Assembly: GCF_024362695.1 (NCBI RefSeq) | Contig: NC_065426.1 | Span: 6,292,236-6,356,235, forward strand | Direction: 5' to 3' | Length of the DNA: 64,000 nt | Source of the DNA: Pectinophora gossypiella | Taxonomy: Eukaryota > Arthropoda > Insecta > Lepidoptera > Gelechiidae | Shown: positions 1-10,767 of the stretch, piece after piece | How positions within the stretch are numbered: position 1 is the stretch's first letter | Layout: each line of letters opens with the position of its first letter | Program-made: the position numbers and the translations under genes | The notes under the pieces: generated by a model | What the model saw: the letters and a program-made list of their open reading frames with translations, nothing else | What the model was told of the DNA's origin: nothing | Database searches by the model: none

Positions 1-71
1 GGAGTACAAAAGAGGAAAAGATTAATTCGACCATTATTTTTTAATGAATTTGGCGGTGGGGATATGCTGCG

Positions 72-290
72 GCGTTATAAGGTACCAAGCAGAGAATAGT
101 ACCCTACTAGCGCAGGTGGTGTGACTAGTGATCGACGATCTAACTGTGTTTTGTTGGAAGTTGTATATAATACGTCGCGCTGAGTAAACTTCGATAGCGC
201 GTTTCAGGACTGTATTATTGAATGGTGGCGCCATCTGTTGCATGTGGGCGGAACTGGTTGGTCAACTAGTTGGGTCCGCGACATTTCGTC
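72..290 (+). repeat. Family M dispersed repeat, copy 1
   Basis: About 220 bp with a second copy at 38337-38545. Shared landmarks are TGTTGGAAGTTGTATA, GTAAACTTCGATA and GGCGCCATCTGTTGCATGTG. Class unknown. Confidence 0.6.
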
Positions 291-509
291 GTTTTATTGA
301 TCATTTAAAAGTCTTATTGCTTCTACAAAATTCGTGATAACCCTGTTCGGAGACCGCGTGAGTTACATCATAATGTCCTGGTACTAATCCCGGCTCGGGC
401 CCGAAACCACGGAATTCGACTTCATGGACTTCTAAGATATGTACGATTTTCTTCGTATAATGTTTGATTTTTTAGATAGTGTCTCGCCGACTGCAAGAAA
501 TCCATTTAA

Positions 510-960
510 GCGATAAGACCGCTATTTGTAATGTACGATAAGGTGCAAAAGTTCAATCAGTTTCTTGCAAAGTTATAAATTAACTGGTTGCACTTAAGAC
601 CTCCTTGTTACATGTCGTTTCTGTAATATACCAAAATCACTTACAAAAACATAAATTTGACATGACAACTAATGGTTCATCATTTCTAATTTTTTTTTTC
701 TTTAGTTGTGGTTACTGTTTATTAGGTATGTAAATTAGATTAGCACCTATTTATATAATTTTCCACCTTCATATGGAAGAGAGGGGTCTCCTGGCAAAGA
801 CATACTTTGCTTAATAGGAGACCCCTGCATTTTAACTATAAGAGCATAATTTTGTAAAGGAAAAAAATGTTTCACCAATGTTTACAAATTATTCGCTGGG
901 CTCAGTGACTGAACTTTTACTCTTTGATTGTACCTAGTTAAGTCTCTTTTGTGACTGTTT
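510..960 (+). repeat. Family L repeat interrupted by an insertion
   Basis: 510-690 and 881-960 match the continuous (reverse-strand) copy at 39225-39440: CATGTCGTTTCTGTAATA, CTAATGGTTCAT, then TTCGCTGGGCTCAGTGA and CTCTTTGATTGTAC. Here about 190 bp separate the two halves. A further fragment lies at 42755-42850. Confidence 0.6.
783..825. repeat. Strong hairpin inside the insertion in family L
   Basis: GGGGTCTCCT at 783-792 pairs perfectly with AGGAGACCCC at 816-825. An inner stem GCAAAG/CTTTGC and a 5-base loop lie between, giving a 43-nt foldback. Function unknown. Confidence 0.6.
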
Positions 961-964
961 ACTT

Positions 965-1380
965 TTATTTTGGTGCAATAAAGTATACTTGTAATATGTG
1001 CATGTATGCACGTCACATTCATGTGTACAAAGCCTTCTTCCCTGGCAGCGGACACTAAACTAGACTGACACTAGTTCTGGATTTATGGGTAGTTGTTTTG
1101 CGAATGTATCGCGCTTTGTACAACTAATTGTTGTTGTTTATTGTTCTTTGCAAAATATGTTGTAACTCAAGTTGTTGGTCGCCAGTGTTCGACAACCAAC
1201 GGGAGTAGGTCGCGTTATGACTATTCATATGGTTCAGAACTAGACTGAATGTCTTTTGTTTTAAACTTTTCTATGAAAAATGTCAGTAATGCATTATGGA
1301 GAGGTACACGTATAATGGACCATCTTACAAAATACAAAAACAAATATACTTTATTGCACCAAAATAAAAAGAAATAATTA
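965..1380. repeat. Inverted pair of LINE-type 3' tails
   Basis: TTTTGGTGCAATAAAGTATA (about 970, + strand) and its reverse complement TATACTTTATTGCACCAAAA (about 1344) bracket 350 bp. The same tail recurs on the - strand at about 24712 and, as GCAATAAAGTATATTTGATT, at 17950. It is the poly(A)-signal-bearing end of an unidentified retroelement. Between them I see nothing else. Confidence 0.5.
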
Positions 1381-1444
1381 CAAAAGACTCTTAGTTCATC
1401 TTAGAGTCTATAATGCGGAATTCTGAACCCACTAACAACATAAC

Positions 1445-1690
1445 ACAGTAGGCTCGACCGCTATCGACGGCGATACGGTTCATCACCTATCACGTTGGTC
1501 TAACAGAAAGCTCGGTGAGGTGTGGGTACTTAGTTCATCTTGTGATAAGTGTCTGATAAGTTATGTAATATAATTTTAACATAACAGAACTTAAACTCAA
1601 GCTAATAAAATTAATTTTAACATAAGATAACTTAAGCTCACGACTATATCTCAGGGTAGTCGGTGATACATCCATCGCAAGACGTTTTCT
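1445..1690. repeat. Two family G repeat pieces, opposite orientation
   Basis: 1445-1545 (+): CTCGACCGCTATCGACGGCG to GGTACTTAGTTCATCTT. 1619-1690 (-): TAAGCTCACGACTATATCTC to ACATCCATCGCAAGA. Together they are two parts of one consensus seen whole at 27609-27740 (+) and 54985-55140 (-), here inverted relative to each other. Confidence 0.55.
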
Positions 1691-1699
1691 TCATTATCT

Positions 1700-2380
1700 C
1701 CTAGACTTCCCACCCAATCACGAGGAAGACAACGACGTACGAACATTTAGCGACCCCTAACAATATTTCCTATCGACCGCAAACGACTGGAATAGAATAA
1801 AAACACAGCAATTTCCTAGGGACTCCGTGGTTCCTTCTTACTTCCCATTTCCTGCCTTCACCAACTTTCGATTACCTCCACTTTCACTTCATTTGCGAGC
1901 AATTCGACTTTATCACTTTAGGAAAAAGGTAGAAAATGTTATTCTCCAGAGAGTTGTGGGTGAAAACACAAGTTTGTACGACTCCACATCCTCGCTTCTA
2001 AATAAATAAGAAGAATATTGCAACTAGTTGTTCCCTTTCAATGTAACAATGTTATTTCAGTGTACAGGTTTATTGTCAGACTCGTACCCTGCTAAGCGTT
2101 CGCCAACAAAATAAAGTTAAGTTGGTGTTCGTAATATTTTTAAAACTTAATATTAGGTACTTACCTATATAAAAAAAACCACACGATTGTTTGAAACAAA
2201 TAGTGGTCGGCACATTGTTGTTGTTTGTTGTTAATACCTGGAATAAAAATAAACTTTCTTTACATCAAGTCGATATTCAAATTGAAAATATTTGATTCGG
2301 AAACTAGTCCATATTATGGTAGTAACAGAAAGTTTAACCTAGTATTAGTAACAGATTCGAAAGACAATACACCGGTCCGA
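1700..2380. other. No recognisable feature
   Basis: AT-rich sequence. Open frames up to 60 codons look like chance; no repeat or exon could be supported. Confidence 0.5.
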
Positions 2381-2384
2381 GTCA

Positions 2385-2585
2385 CCGAAGCCGCGGGCAT
2401 CTATGTATCTGCGTACAATCGCACCCAGCGGTTCATCCGCAGCGAGTCGTACCGGTCCACCAATGCGCTCATGATGGTGTTGGGGCTGGCACGCGCACGG
2501 CGCAACAGAGATGCACAGCGCTTACGCAGGATCGCGTGGAAGTCGTCTACACGCGCCTCACAGAACATACCGGAGGACATACCGA
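2385..2585 (-). pseudogene. LINE ORF2 C-terminal remnant
   Basis: The GC-rich - strand reads F-C-E-A-R-V-D-D-F-H-A-I-L-R-K-R-C-A-S-L-L-R-R-style sequence (split here for brevity), then S-A-L-V-D-R-Y-D-S, a pattern seen at the ends of insect non-LTR polyproteins. An internal stop and missing RT core mark it as dead. The clade is not certain. Confidence 0.45.
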
Positions 2586-2637
2586 CTAAATCTTTTAAGG
2601 CGCAATATATATACGTTTTTACAATAAGATTCTCATT

Positions 2638-2944
2638 AATTAAAGCACATAATAACGGGTTCTTACCGCGTTTAAATGGGGATATGAGACTCCCGATATT
2701 TCGACACTGTTGTAAGTGCCATGATCACGGGATGACTGATGAGATTGGAGTGGAGTAGGTAGATCCATAATTTTCTACGGGCAGACATATCTGTCTACCC
2801 TCTTTCTTTGCCGCTTGTTTGTTTTTGATATCGGAATGTTCGGAACCATCTGAACCGGGAGTCTCATATCCCCATTTAAACGCGGTAAGAACCCGTTATT
2901 ATGTGCTTTAATTATGATAATAACCGCGTAAACTTAAAACAATG
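2638..2944. mobile_element. Family C snap-back element with 13-bp target duplication
   Basis: The arms 2638-2697 and 2856-2914 are near-perfect inverted repeats containing ATAACGGGTTCTTACCGCGT and GATATGAGACTCCCGAT. TAAGATTCTCATT flanks the unit exactly at 2625-2637 and 2945-2957. The right end reads CGTAAACTTAAAACAATG. No coding capacity. The related copy at 27054-27186 has the same ends and its own 14-bp duplication. Confidence 0.75.
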
Positions 2945-2959
2945 TAAGATTCTCATTGA

Positions 2960-3925
2960 CATTCAGAATTTACCGTTGAACAATTTTAAGACAGTGATTA
3001 AACAGAAACTTTAAAAATAAGGTTATTAAGGTTAGCGCTTATTTAGAGGATAATAATAACATGGGATTAACTGTCTGAGAACCTATATCACGCAGCCAAT
3101 TTTATAAAAATATTTTAAATGTTGTTTTTAAGAACGTCTAGAGCTCACTGCCTATCTGACCTTGAAAGCCAGCCAGAAGGGAAATTCCTATGTATTCTTA
3201 TTATCGGGAGGTCCGTGAAGCATTTGTAGATGGGATGTTGGATTTGAAATAAAATGTCGCCCGTTACTGGGGCACAGACTGGAAATTCAATACAAAAATC
3301 TTTTTCTTACCATGTGCCGGCTTACCGCGTAAGTGTGTGGACGAGACAGACAGTGCATGCGCGCTTCTTTGCTGCTTTATGGCTTACAGATATTTAATCT
3401 AAAGTAAGACACCACGGGGACCGCGGTAACTCTATCTTGGTATAACAAATTGGTGCAAAAGGGAGAGAATCTATTCGATTCGTATTATATTACTCTTTTT
3501 TCTGTGCAATTTTTTAGCCACAAGTAAAAGAAAAAATACGAAAATAGTATATTTATTGTTCCAACACTAAAAAGAAATATGTTTTAGCATACGAGAAATG
3601 AAACTTACACTTAACTGTTTTTTTTTTTTAAGTATCTACTCTACATGTTGAAGCCATTTACTAGAGGAGAATTTCATTGTACCCGCCCGGTACATTTTCT
3701 GGGCAATATAACCCGGGGATAGCGCTGAGGTATGCTTGGATTCTCAAATATTTCTATGCCCACCCAGGTAAGTGATATGAGTCTCTATTTTATAAATAGA
3801 GTTTTAACAGCGCAAACGAATTGCCCAAAGGGTAATCGAAAGGGACGGAATTTTATTTACACAGAAATATTGTCCTTTGTTAGTGTAAACATTCTTGCTA
3901 CAAAATTGGATGACATATTCGCTAT
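2960..3925. other. No recognisable feature
   Basis: Mixed AT-rich sequence with short homopolymers. The 66-codon frame at 3732 lacks any recognisable motif. Confidence 0.5.
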
Positions 3926-3926
3926 A

Positions 3927-3962
3927 ATTTAAGAGCCACGCTTTTGTCTATGTAGCATTCTC
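3927..3962 (-). repeat. Family E end fragment
   Basis: TTTAAGAGCCACGCTTTTGT and TGTAGCATTCTCCA match the family E terminus; it abuts the CA-repeat tract. Confidence 0.55.
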
Positions 3963-3994
3963 CACACCACACATACACACACACCCACACACAC

Positions 3995-4041
<47 letters not shown>

Positions 4042-4140
4042 CACGACACACACATACATAACACACACACACACACACACAAACACGCGCACACACGCAC
4101 GTACGCACTCACTACCTCATGCACGCACGACGCACGCACA
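3963..4140. repeat. CA microsatellite
   Basis: About 180 bp of (CA)n with interruptions by CG, CATA and CCCA, most regular at 4000-4035. The all-VC open frame on the other strand is an artefact of it. Confidence 0.95.
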
Positions 4141-4226
4141 CCCGAACTGCCACGAAATAACCATTTATTAGATTTGGGATGGAAAAATCACTCATTTTGA
4201 AAACTTAACTATGTTCAGCTTGCGGC

Positions 4227-4465
4227 GGAGACCATGTCAAAAATTATTTTGTGATCCCTAGTTTGCTTAGGACATTGCAAGCTGATTACCCGATTATCCA
4301 AAAGTAAGATGATCCGTGCTTCAAAGGGAACGTTAAGCAGTCCCGGCAACTATTTACGTAAGGCCATGAGCCATGTCAGGGGCGACTGGCGGCACAATAG
4401 TAACCCTGACAGTAGGGTTGATGGGGTCGGTCACCGACTTCACAACCCACACGAGGGAAGAAGAG
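4227..4465 (+). mobile_element. Family A SINE, head lost
   Basis: GTGATCCCTAGTTTGCTTAG to CTTCACAACCCACACGAGG, diverged core (CGTGCTTCAAAGGGAACGTT). Confidence 0.7.
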
Positions 4466-4917
4466 CATGCGCCACTCCAGACAGGCGTAAAAAGTGGAAA
4501 AAAGCTTCAGGGAAAGTGGGTAATAAAATTATACCAGCTGTTACTTGATGAGCGGTAGCCCGCCTCTTCATAATGCCCGCATGAAGCGGACCACGTAGTC
4601 GTGGCATAGGGAGGTGCAAAATTATATTTCATGAACTTCTGGAAACCATTTTTCACAGTTTCGCGTAAAGACTATCTTATCGGTTTTGGGGCGTATTGAG
4701 AAATTGTGGGCAACGCATCGCGCATTGAAATTAAACATTATATTTTGTAGTGCTGTATTGGTGTTCTTCTGTAAAGTGATGATTTGATCATCATTAAACG
4801 CTCTTAACTATGAGGCTGTCGTAACCACCAAGAGTGGCTCAAGCCTCGAAAACAAATAGATAAAAAAACATTACATTTTGACAATGTATAAATACACTTC
4901 AATGGAAGGTAATTTAC
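4466..4917. other. No recognisable feature
   Basis: Nothing beyond AT-rich sequence and short chance frames. Confidence 0.45.
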
Positions 4918-4993
4918 TTGGCGACAATTTGGCAAATTGGCGACGGTTTGGCAACTTGGCAACGCCTTAGCAACTTGGCGACGTTTTCGCAAC
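4918..4993. repeat. 19-bp minisatellite, four units
   Basis: Four head-to-tail 19-bp units at 4918, 4937, 4956 and 4975, pattern TTGGCGACnnTTTGGCAAC. Units diverge by a few bases; each is itself two half-units of similar sequence. Confidence 0.8.
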
Positions 4994-5379
4994 CAAGCCA
5001 TTTCAATATAAATTGTGACCTTGGCGCCTCGGTGAGCTATGGCCTTACAGTGAGTAGTTAGCAACCCACTCGTCTCTATATAAATAATAGTCCATTTCGG
5101 TAGAGAGGATATAATCCCTTTGTCGCATTAAGCAGCTAAATGCATTCTAAGCTTCTCCTTTCCCCCAGTCCTGCAGAGTTAGCTTAGCAGCTTTCCGCGT
5201 AAAGTTATAACGAAGCTAATGAGAAACTATTTCCCTCAACTATGTAAGTGAGCTACTAATGATGTATTTAAGCACCTACATCACTGCAATCGCAAATGTG
5301 TCCAGTTTCTAAGGTATCTCGTCGTCCTTACCTACTACACTGTACTACACCGTACTACTACTACCATAGCCGCTAGCGT

Positions 5380-5693
5380 CATCCCGTCTTTCACAGAGTC
5401 CGCTTACCTAACCTAAAGATTCGACAGGTCCGGTTTTTTTATAGAAGTGACTGTCTGTCTAACTTTCCAACCCGCAAAGGGAAGACCGGCCCAATACAGA
5501 TTAGGTTAGGTCATATACTGATTTCCTCATGATGTTTTCCTTCGCCGATAAGAACGTTATAATCAAACATGAATTCGATAACAAATTTCCAAAATTCGAA
5601 AATCATTGATTTAGGCCCGTGCTAGGATTCGAACCTGCGACTTCATAATGAGAGTCAAGCATTCTTCCAACTGAGCTACTACCACACCTACCA
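5380..5693 (-). mobile_element. Family H tRNA-headed SINE
   Basis: The - strand head reads GCTCAGTTGGAAGAATGCTT with B-box-like GCAGGTTCGAATCC; the body includes CTGTATTGGGCCGGTC and CGGACCTGTCGAATC. It looks like a tRNA but the acceptor halves do not pair, so it is not a tRNA gene. Confidence 0.75.
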
Positions 5694-5807
5694 ATACTAT
5701 AAGTACGAAAAAAACTGCTTATCTCTAACCTTTTCTCCTAAACCGTCTCTAGCTGCGCTTTCATTTGTCCGGCCAAGTAGTAAAAGCCATCCGAGGTAAG
5801 TCAATAA

Positions 5808-5932
5808 TCTTCTCTCGTGTAGATTGATCGACCTCATTAACCCTGGTTCACGTAACGACTGCATACTAAGTTAAATAAATAGTAGCTGGGACCAATGCTT
5901 AATGTGCCCTCCGAAACACGGATACAACGCAA
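5808..5932 (-). mobile_element. Family A SINE fragment
   Basis: - strand core and 3' part: ATCCGTGTTTCGGAGGGCAC ... GGTTAATGAGGTCGATCAAT. The 5' half is missing. Confidence 0.6.
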
Positions 5933-5939
5933 AGTGATC

Positions 5940-6780
5940 AACATTTATTTTTAATGATTTTTATTTTATAGCACTCACCAGTGCTTAGGGAAATTCACAA
6001 AGACACGCTCCCGTCCGACTCAGATATATTTATCGAATTAATTTTGTCTTTGTGATCGATCAACCATTAACAACAAAACCCGTGTCAGTCGTACAAAACA
6101 CGTCAACAGCTCATATATGTTCAAAGCACCTGCATTTCGAACTCTTCAACTTACAAACACTAGAAAGGAAAAAAACACTTTATTTTAAGAAACTGCACTT
6201 AAACTCGCTAGACAGTTTCTCAGAGGGAAACTAGTAGGTAATTAAATATAGTTAGTTTAACTGAATTCTCTTTGAATGCTGCCAAGTTTGCTTCTATACT
6301 CTTCTTAGAGAAATGCGAATCATGACAGTTGTCTCGAAGGTCGAGGTAGCAAAACATACAGTAGGTAATATCGCTGTAGTGATTCTATTTGGCAGTCAGG
6401 TGAACACATCAATTCATTCAGGTCTATAGGGAAGGCTGTAAGGGGCAGTTGGTGACCATTCGCGGGGCTTTACCCCATATTCTAAAATCGTGGGTTTTTT
6501 ACCTTACATTCAGACAGCTATGGGCACGTTGCTCATTTGTTACCCCATAGGTATTCATTCAAATAACTTTGAAATATTTCAGTTTTGACCGTGGGCCATA
6601 GAAGGCGGAGAACAAAAACAGGCGATACACTCCCACACAGAAGCAGCCCCACTGATCTCCGTTGGCTACGTTCGTGTCATAATGTCGACACTACCAACAT
6701 ATCCGGAGCTATGGCAGATGTTCGAGACTCAAATACTGGAAACTTCATTCCGTTTTGAAATGTGGGATGAAATTCGGAAA
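5940..6780. other. No recognisable feature
   Basis: No repeat, exon or RNA gene supported. A pair of ACCCCAT motifs near 6473 and 6543 is too short to interpret. Confidence 0.45.
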
Positions 6781-6789
6781 TTGTAGAAA

Positions 6790-6960
6790 TGGGTAGCTTT
6801 AGGATTCCGTAGGAAAATGGAAAAAAATGGAACCCTTATGGATTCGTCAAGTCTGTCTGACTGTCCGTCCGCATGTCACAGCCACTTTTTTATTATACTG
6901 TATTTATAAAAATTATACTGTTGAAACTTGGTAACTAGATGAATTCTGTGAACCGCAAGA
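6790..6960 (+). repeat. Family R repeat, copy 1
   Basis: GGATTCCGTAGGAAAATGG to TGTCACAGCCACTTTTT, then TACTGTTGAAACTTGGTAAC. Copy 2 is inverted at 42595-42745. It resembles a common lepidopteran repeat of unsettled class. Confidence 0.55.
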
Positions 6961-6984
6961 TTTAAGATTTAATTTTAGACTTGT

Positions 6985-7180
6985 TTAATGAATCTTGATG
7001 AGCACTCTGGCCGTAGGTGGTTGATATTCATCGTCTGATGATGACCAGGTGATTATACCTCTAGGATAGGAACTTTAAATTTAAGTGACTCAGGGACTTT
7101 GGATGTCATGATGAGCACTCTGGCCAATACGTGTCTGTTGGTGGTTGGTACTCAGGGTTTGATTATTATCAGGTGGCAAT
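6985..7180. repeat. Partial local duplication
   Basis: GATGAGCACTCTGGCC occurs at about 6998 and 7111, each followed by a GTTGRTA...TCAGGTG-like stretch, so about 110 bp has been duplicated and diverged. Confidence 0.5.
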
Positions 7181-7557
7181 TTGTACGGAACCTTCGGTGC
7201 GCGGGTTAGAGTCGCACTTGACTGGGTTTTTATTTACCTAGTTTTACGTAACATTTTTAAAATGCTATGCTATGTGCCATACATGTCAAGATATTTATAT
7301 TTTAACATGTTCCGGGGGTTACCCTGTGGATTTTGTAGCCGGGAGAGATTCAATTATTTATTTATTTGTACACAATTAAACAGACAAAAGGAGCGTACAG
7401 AGAAAATAGACATTACATTATCTTAGTGCCGTAAATCTAGGGTAAAAATATGGATGGAGAGACAACCTCAAAGGTCTAATTGTCTAAAAGTTGTCATATT
7501 ATCTTTGTCAGCGAGCGAAATGAAAGATGACCAACTCAGTATTAATGTATAATAAAG

Positions 7558-7709
7558 AGTAAAAGATCACAAAATTATAATAATGTAAAAAACCTAACTT
7601 ACACCCCCGTTGCTAAGCGCCATACAATCAACAAGTAAAAGATCACAAAATTATAATAATGTAAAAAACCTAACTTACACCCCCGTTGCTAAGCGCCATA
7701 CAATCAACA
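7558..7709. repeat. Perfect 76-bp tandem duplication
   Basis: Units 7558-7633 and 7634-7709 appear identical, beginning AGTAAAAGATCACAAAATTA and ending CATACAATCAACA. Lack of divergence means a recent event. Confidence 0.9.
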
Positions 7710-7727
7710 ATACCTAGGCAACGGGGG
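7678..7727. repeat. Inverted repeat beside the tandem duplication
   Basis: CCCCCGTTGC at 7678-7687 pairs with GCAACGGGGG at 7718-7727 around a 30-nt loop; the first copy of CCCCCGTTGC is in the preceding 76-bp unit. Confidence 0.7.
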
Positions 7728-7754
7728 TTGCCAGATCTGACGCCAACAATCTTC

Positions 7755-8045
7755 TTCTTCTAATGCTTAATTATCCCCTGTTGGGATGTAGGAATAACAG
7801 ATTTCCACTCTCCGCGATCTTTTGCAAACTCTGTAGCTTGCTCCCATGACATGCCGAGAGTTTTTAACTTTCGGTCAACCGAACGTCGCCAGGTCTCTTT
7901 GGGCCGCCCCCTTTTGCGTTTTCCACGCGCACACCAGAGCTCGTCGGAACGGGTGTTCCACAGGACATGGCCAATCCACCGCCATTTCCGTGTGCGAATG
8001 TCAGCCTCCGTAGTATTCTGCCCAGTCAATCTCCACAGCTCTGTG
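7755..8045 (-). pseudogene. LINE ORF2 C-terminus (RTE-like)
   Basis: The - strand encodes K-W-R-W-I-G-H-V-L-W, then GKRKRGRPKETWRRSV and DRGEWKSVIP, the classic tail of RTE-like reverse transcriptases. 89 codons remain open, but the RT core is absent: a 5'-truncated copy. Confidence 0.7.
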
Positions 8046-8309
8046 TTTGTAATATTTTAGGCCAGAATATCATATTATAATTATTAATAACCACACAAAG
8101 GCATTAACTGGCCATAATTGCAACATTCTCCCTCTACCAGACTACAGTTCACAAAGAGCAAATCTATTCAGTAATAATTCAACGACCACAGAAACGTACC
8201 GAGGAGGAAAGGAGAACAAGAGATATTCTGACTTGTCATCAAACTCGGTGAAATATTTGTAGCATTAAAAAAATACAGCAATTTTTTTTTAATCATCATC
8301 ATCATCTCC

Positions 8310-8440
8310 CTATGTTAACCTGAAGATTTGACAGATCGCGTTTTTACAGAAGTAACTGCTGTCTGACCTTCTAACCTGCGAAGCGAAGCCAGTCCAATAC
8401 AGGTTAGGTCACGTACCTCCGAAAATGCATTTCTCGGGTT
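8310..8440 (-). mobile_element. Family H SINE, 3' part
   Basis: + strand TTAACCTGAAGATTTGACAG to GTACCTCCGAAAATGCATTT; tRNA head absent; preceded by (ATC)n at 8293. Confidence 0.6.
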
Positions 8441-8499
8441 TGTTCTTTTTTAATAATAAAAAAAATAATATAAAATGTTTTTTCTTTTTGACTTGACTT

Positions 8500-8790
8500 A
8501 TTGTAGACGAATGGGGAGCGCTGAAGGCTCTCACCCGGTACAACGTTTTAGACAACAGGCCTGAGGGTGCCCAGTTGGGCGCGAGCCTCGGCTCAGGACG
8601 TCGTCTGAGAGGAAAAATATTTGAAAGATTTAATCGACCCTAGTGGGTCGATAGCGATAAGCGCTGATTGAAGGAAATCGACGACCACGCCGGCGGGGTC
8701 GGTATCGGGGTCCTGAAGTGTTTGGTGTCGCGAGCTGATTGGCTGCCTCTATGGCTAGAGTAATCGAGTCGTCGATAATTAGTATAGTAT
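8500..8790 (+). repeat. Family F dispersed repeat
   Basis: Landmarks: AATGGGGAGCGCTGAAGGCT, CAACAGGCCTGAGGGTGCCC, CGACCCTAGTGGGTCGATAG (an internal palindrome), GATAAGCGCTGATT, GGGGTCGGTATCGGGGTCCT. No head or inverted ends seen. Other copies: 10925-11055 (-), 17030-17180, 34940-35185, 37270-37492, 44772-44975, and scraps at 22915, 26697 and 48180. Confidence 0.65.
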
Positions 8791-8892
8791 TAACATATAA
8801 TGTTAAAATACTAACGATCGTCATAGAAAACTGCATAGCATCTTCTTTTTATGCTCCCTTACTGTTTAAGTGCTTACAGCCGTTAAGACAGT

Positions 8893-8990
8893 AAAAGCCA
8901 GAGGGGCTGAGGTAAATCTTGCTCGGCGCCCGATACGAATTGGTGCGGGGCGAAGAGTTACCGTTTGATGCGCATTACTATTCAATATTC
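8893..8990. repeat. Family Q arm
   Basis: AGAGGGGCTGAGGTAAATCT and GGGCGAAGAGTTACCGTTTG match the right arm of the complete element at 49163-49449. Confidence 0.5.
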
Positions 8991-8999
8991 TCTGCCAAA

Positions 9000-9765
9000 G
9001 GGCCCGTAGTCCAGTCCTGTAAACCTACATAATCTTAAGAAACGTGGCGTCGGAAATGGAATACTAAAGCGAGCTCCTCATATATCTTGAATTGGATCGG
9101 ACTTGCGCTTAGTTTTATGAACCGCTACCTCCACTAACAAGGTTATATACGGGTGAACGTCATTCCTTCGGTCATGCTCGTACTATTTTTAGGCTAACGG
9201 GAAATTATGGTTTGATGTTGGGAATTCTATTTAGAGAATTTTATAGTTATTTATTACGAGTTTGTAACTGAATTTCTAAACACGCAATTTAGATGCACGT
9301 TTTCTCGAAAGATTTCGACTCACGAAATCTCGATACATAGTATACACTTATCGAGATAGCGTGCAAAAAAATTACGTATTACACCCATTTATTACAGAGA
9401 TGTAGTAAAGAATATTTTATTTATTTTATCTGAATTTTATTTAATAAATCTTTTTTTTTAAACATTGACTTATAGGTGTATCCTAAGATTCGAATTAATT
9501 ACTGCGATTTTTAGACTTCAGAGGGTCTTCAGACGTAGATATAGAACCTACTTTTAAATATTCTATTATATCTGAATGTTATTTAAAAAATATTTTTTTA
9601 GACATTGGCTACAGATCCATCATGACGCAGGTAGTAAATAGTATATACCTAGGTACTTACAGAGTTGCTTATGTTTATGCAAATCTAGGCTAGGTATACT
9701 ATATATTAAGTATTGCGTTTCAAACGTTTCTTTCTTGGTCATGTTCATGTATGACAGTGATTTTT
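9000..9765. other. AT-rich, with one diverged duplication
   Basis: ATCTGAATTTTATTTAATAA (9430) and ATCTGAATGTTATTTAAAAA (9568) head two related 40-bp pieces 138 bp apart. Otherwise nothing. Confidence 0.4.
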
Positions 9766-9834
9766 TTACTGATGTAAGTTAGCAGTCGTTACATGAGCCA
9801 TGTTAGGGGCCTTTGGTGGCTCAATTGGTAACCC
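9766..9834 (+). mobile_element. Family A SINE scrap
   Basis: AGTCGTTACATGAGCCATGT and GGCCTTTGGTGGCTCAATTG, body only. Confidence 0.6.
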
Positions 9835-10100
9835 TAGATAGATATAGACTAGATATAGAAGAAGAGAGGAGTGATTTTTTATAGCCGAAATATTTGAAAT
9901 AATCTACAATACGTAAAATGTGTGTTTTTGTAAACTCACCTTTTTTTTATTGTAGCCTCATCGAGTTTATCGAAGACTATAAATAAAATACCTATATAAA
10001 GTACACAGATAAACACGAATTCATAAAAAAACTAAAGTTTTAAAGTCGTAAGACCGAATGTCTTTTCAAAATCCAAACCCCAGTGTTTATCAAATCAAAA

Positions 10101-10571
10101 TCAAATCAAATATACTTTATTGCACACAACATATAAAACAAAACACAAATGGGTGAAAGATACAGCACAATCTGGTGTTTATCTGTAGTGTCTGAGAATC
10201 TCGGCCTTAGAAGGATAAGATTTATACGATGAACTGAACCGTCCTTTGGGTAGAAGCAAAATATTTATTTACCAGCGTCATGCAGCATACGTAGTTCGTA
10301 AACACGAACACGCACCATACAGAGCCCGTGTGTAACTAGTGGAGTTCTCGATCGTACACTGAGTCAACACACCGCCGGCAACGCATACTTGACAAGTCAC
10401 TACACTTGGCCGCTGATAGAACACCACAATTACTAAACATACACAAACTCTCACGTACTTACCTATTAAGTTGTTGTTTGACGCCCTAGCAAGGTTATAT
10501 TGTTTCACCGTTATAGTCTTCTGTCGTGTGGGTTGTAAGGTGAATTACCAACCTCATCAACCCTGGTGACA
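10101..10571 (-). repeat. Retroelement tail and SINE 3' scrap
   Basis: AAATCAAATATACTTTATTG (10101) is a LINE-type tail on the - strand. 10516-10571 is the 3' end of a family A SINE on the - strand (TCGTGTGGGTTGTAAGGTGA on +). The 360 bp between hold nothing I recognise. Confidence 0.5.
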
Positions 10572-10767
10572 GAGTAGTGAAAACCTAGTACTTAAGCAAC
10601 TTCGTGAAAAATAATAATCGAATGTGATTTTTGTTAACAATACCTCGCAATACGCGTGCTGGTTTCAAGCTTCAAAACTTTTTTTTTTCGATTCTCTAGT
10701 TGTTACGGCTTCCGAATACATCCCGCTTAGGGACGGTATTGAAAAGTATCGGCCCCCGAAAGATGTA

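Noticed and set aside
2225..2758. 177-codon + strand frame
   Set aside because: Antisense to a LINE remnant and runs into a family C arm.
3948..4139. Cys/Val-rich open frame on the - strand
   Set aside because: Translation of the CA microsatellite.
4918..4993. CRISPR-like array
   Set aside because: Contiguous 19-bp units without spacers, in a eukaryotic genome.
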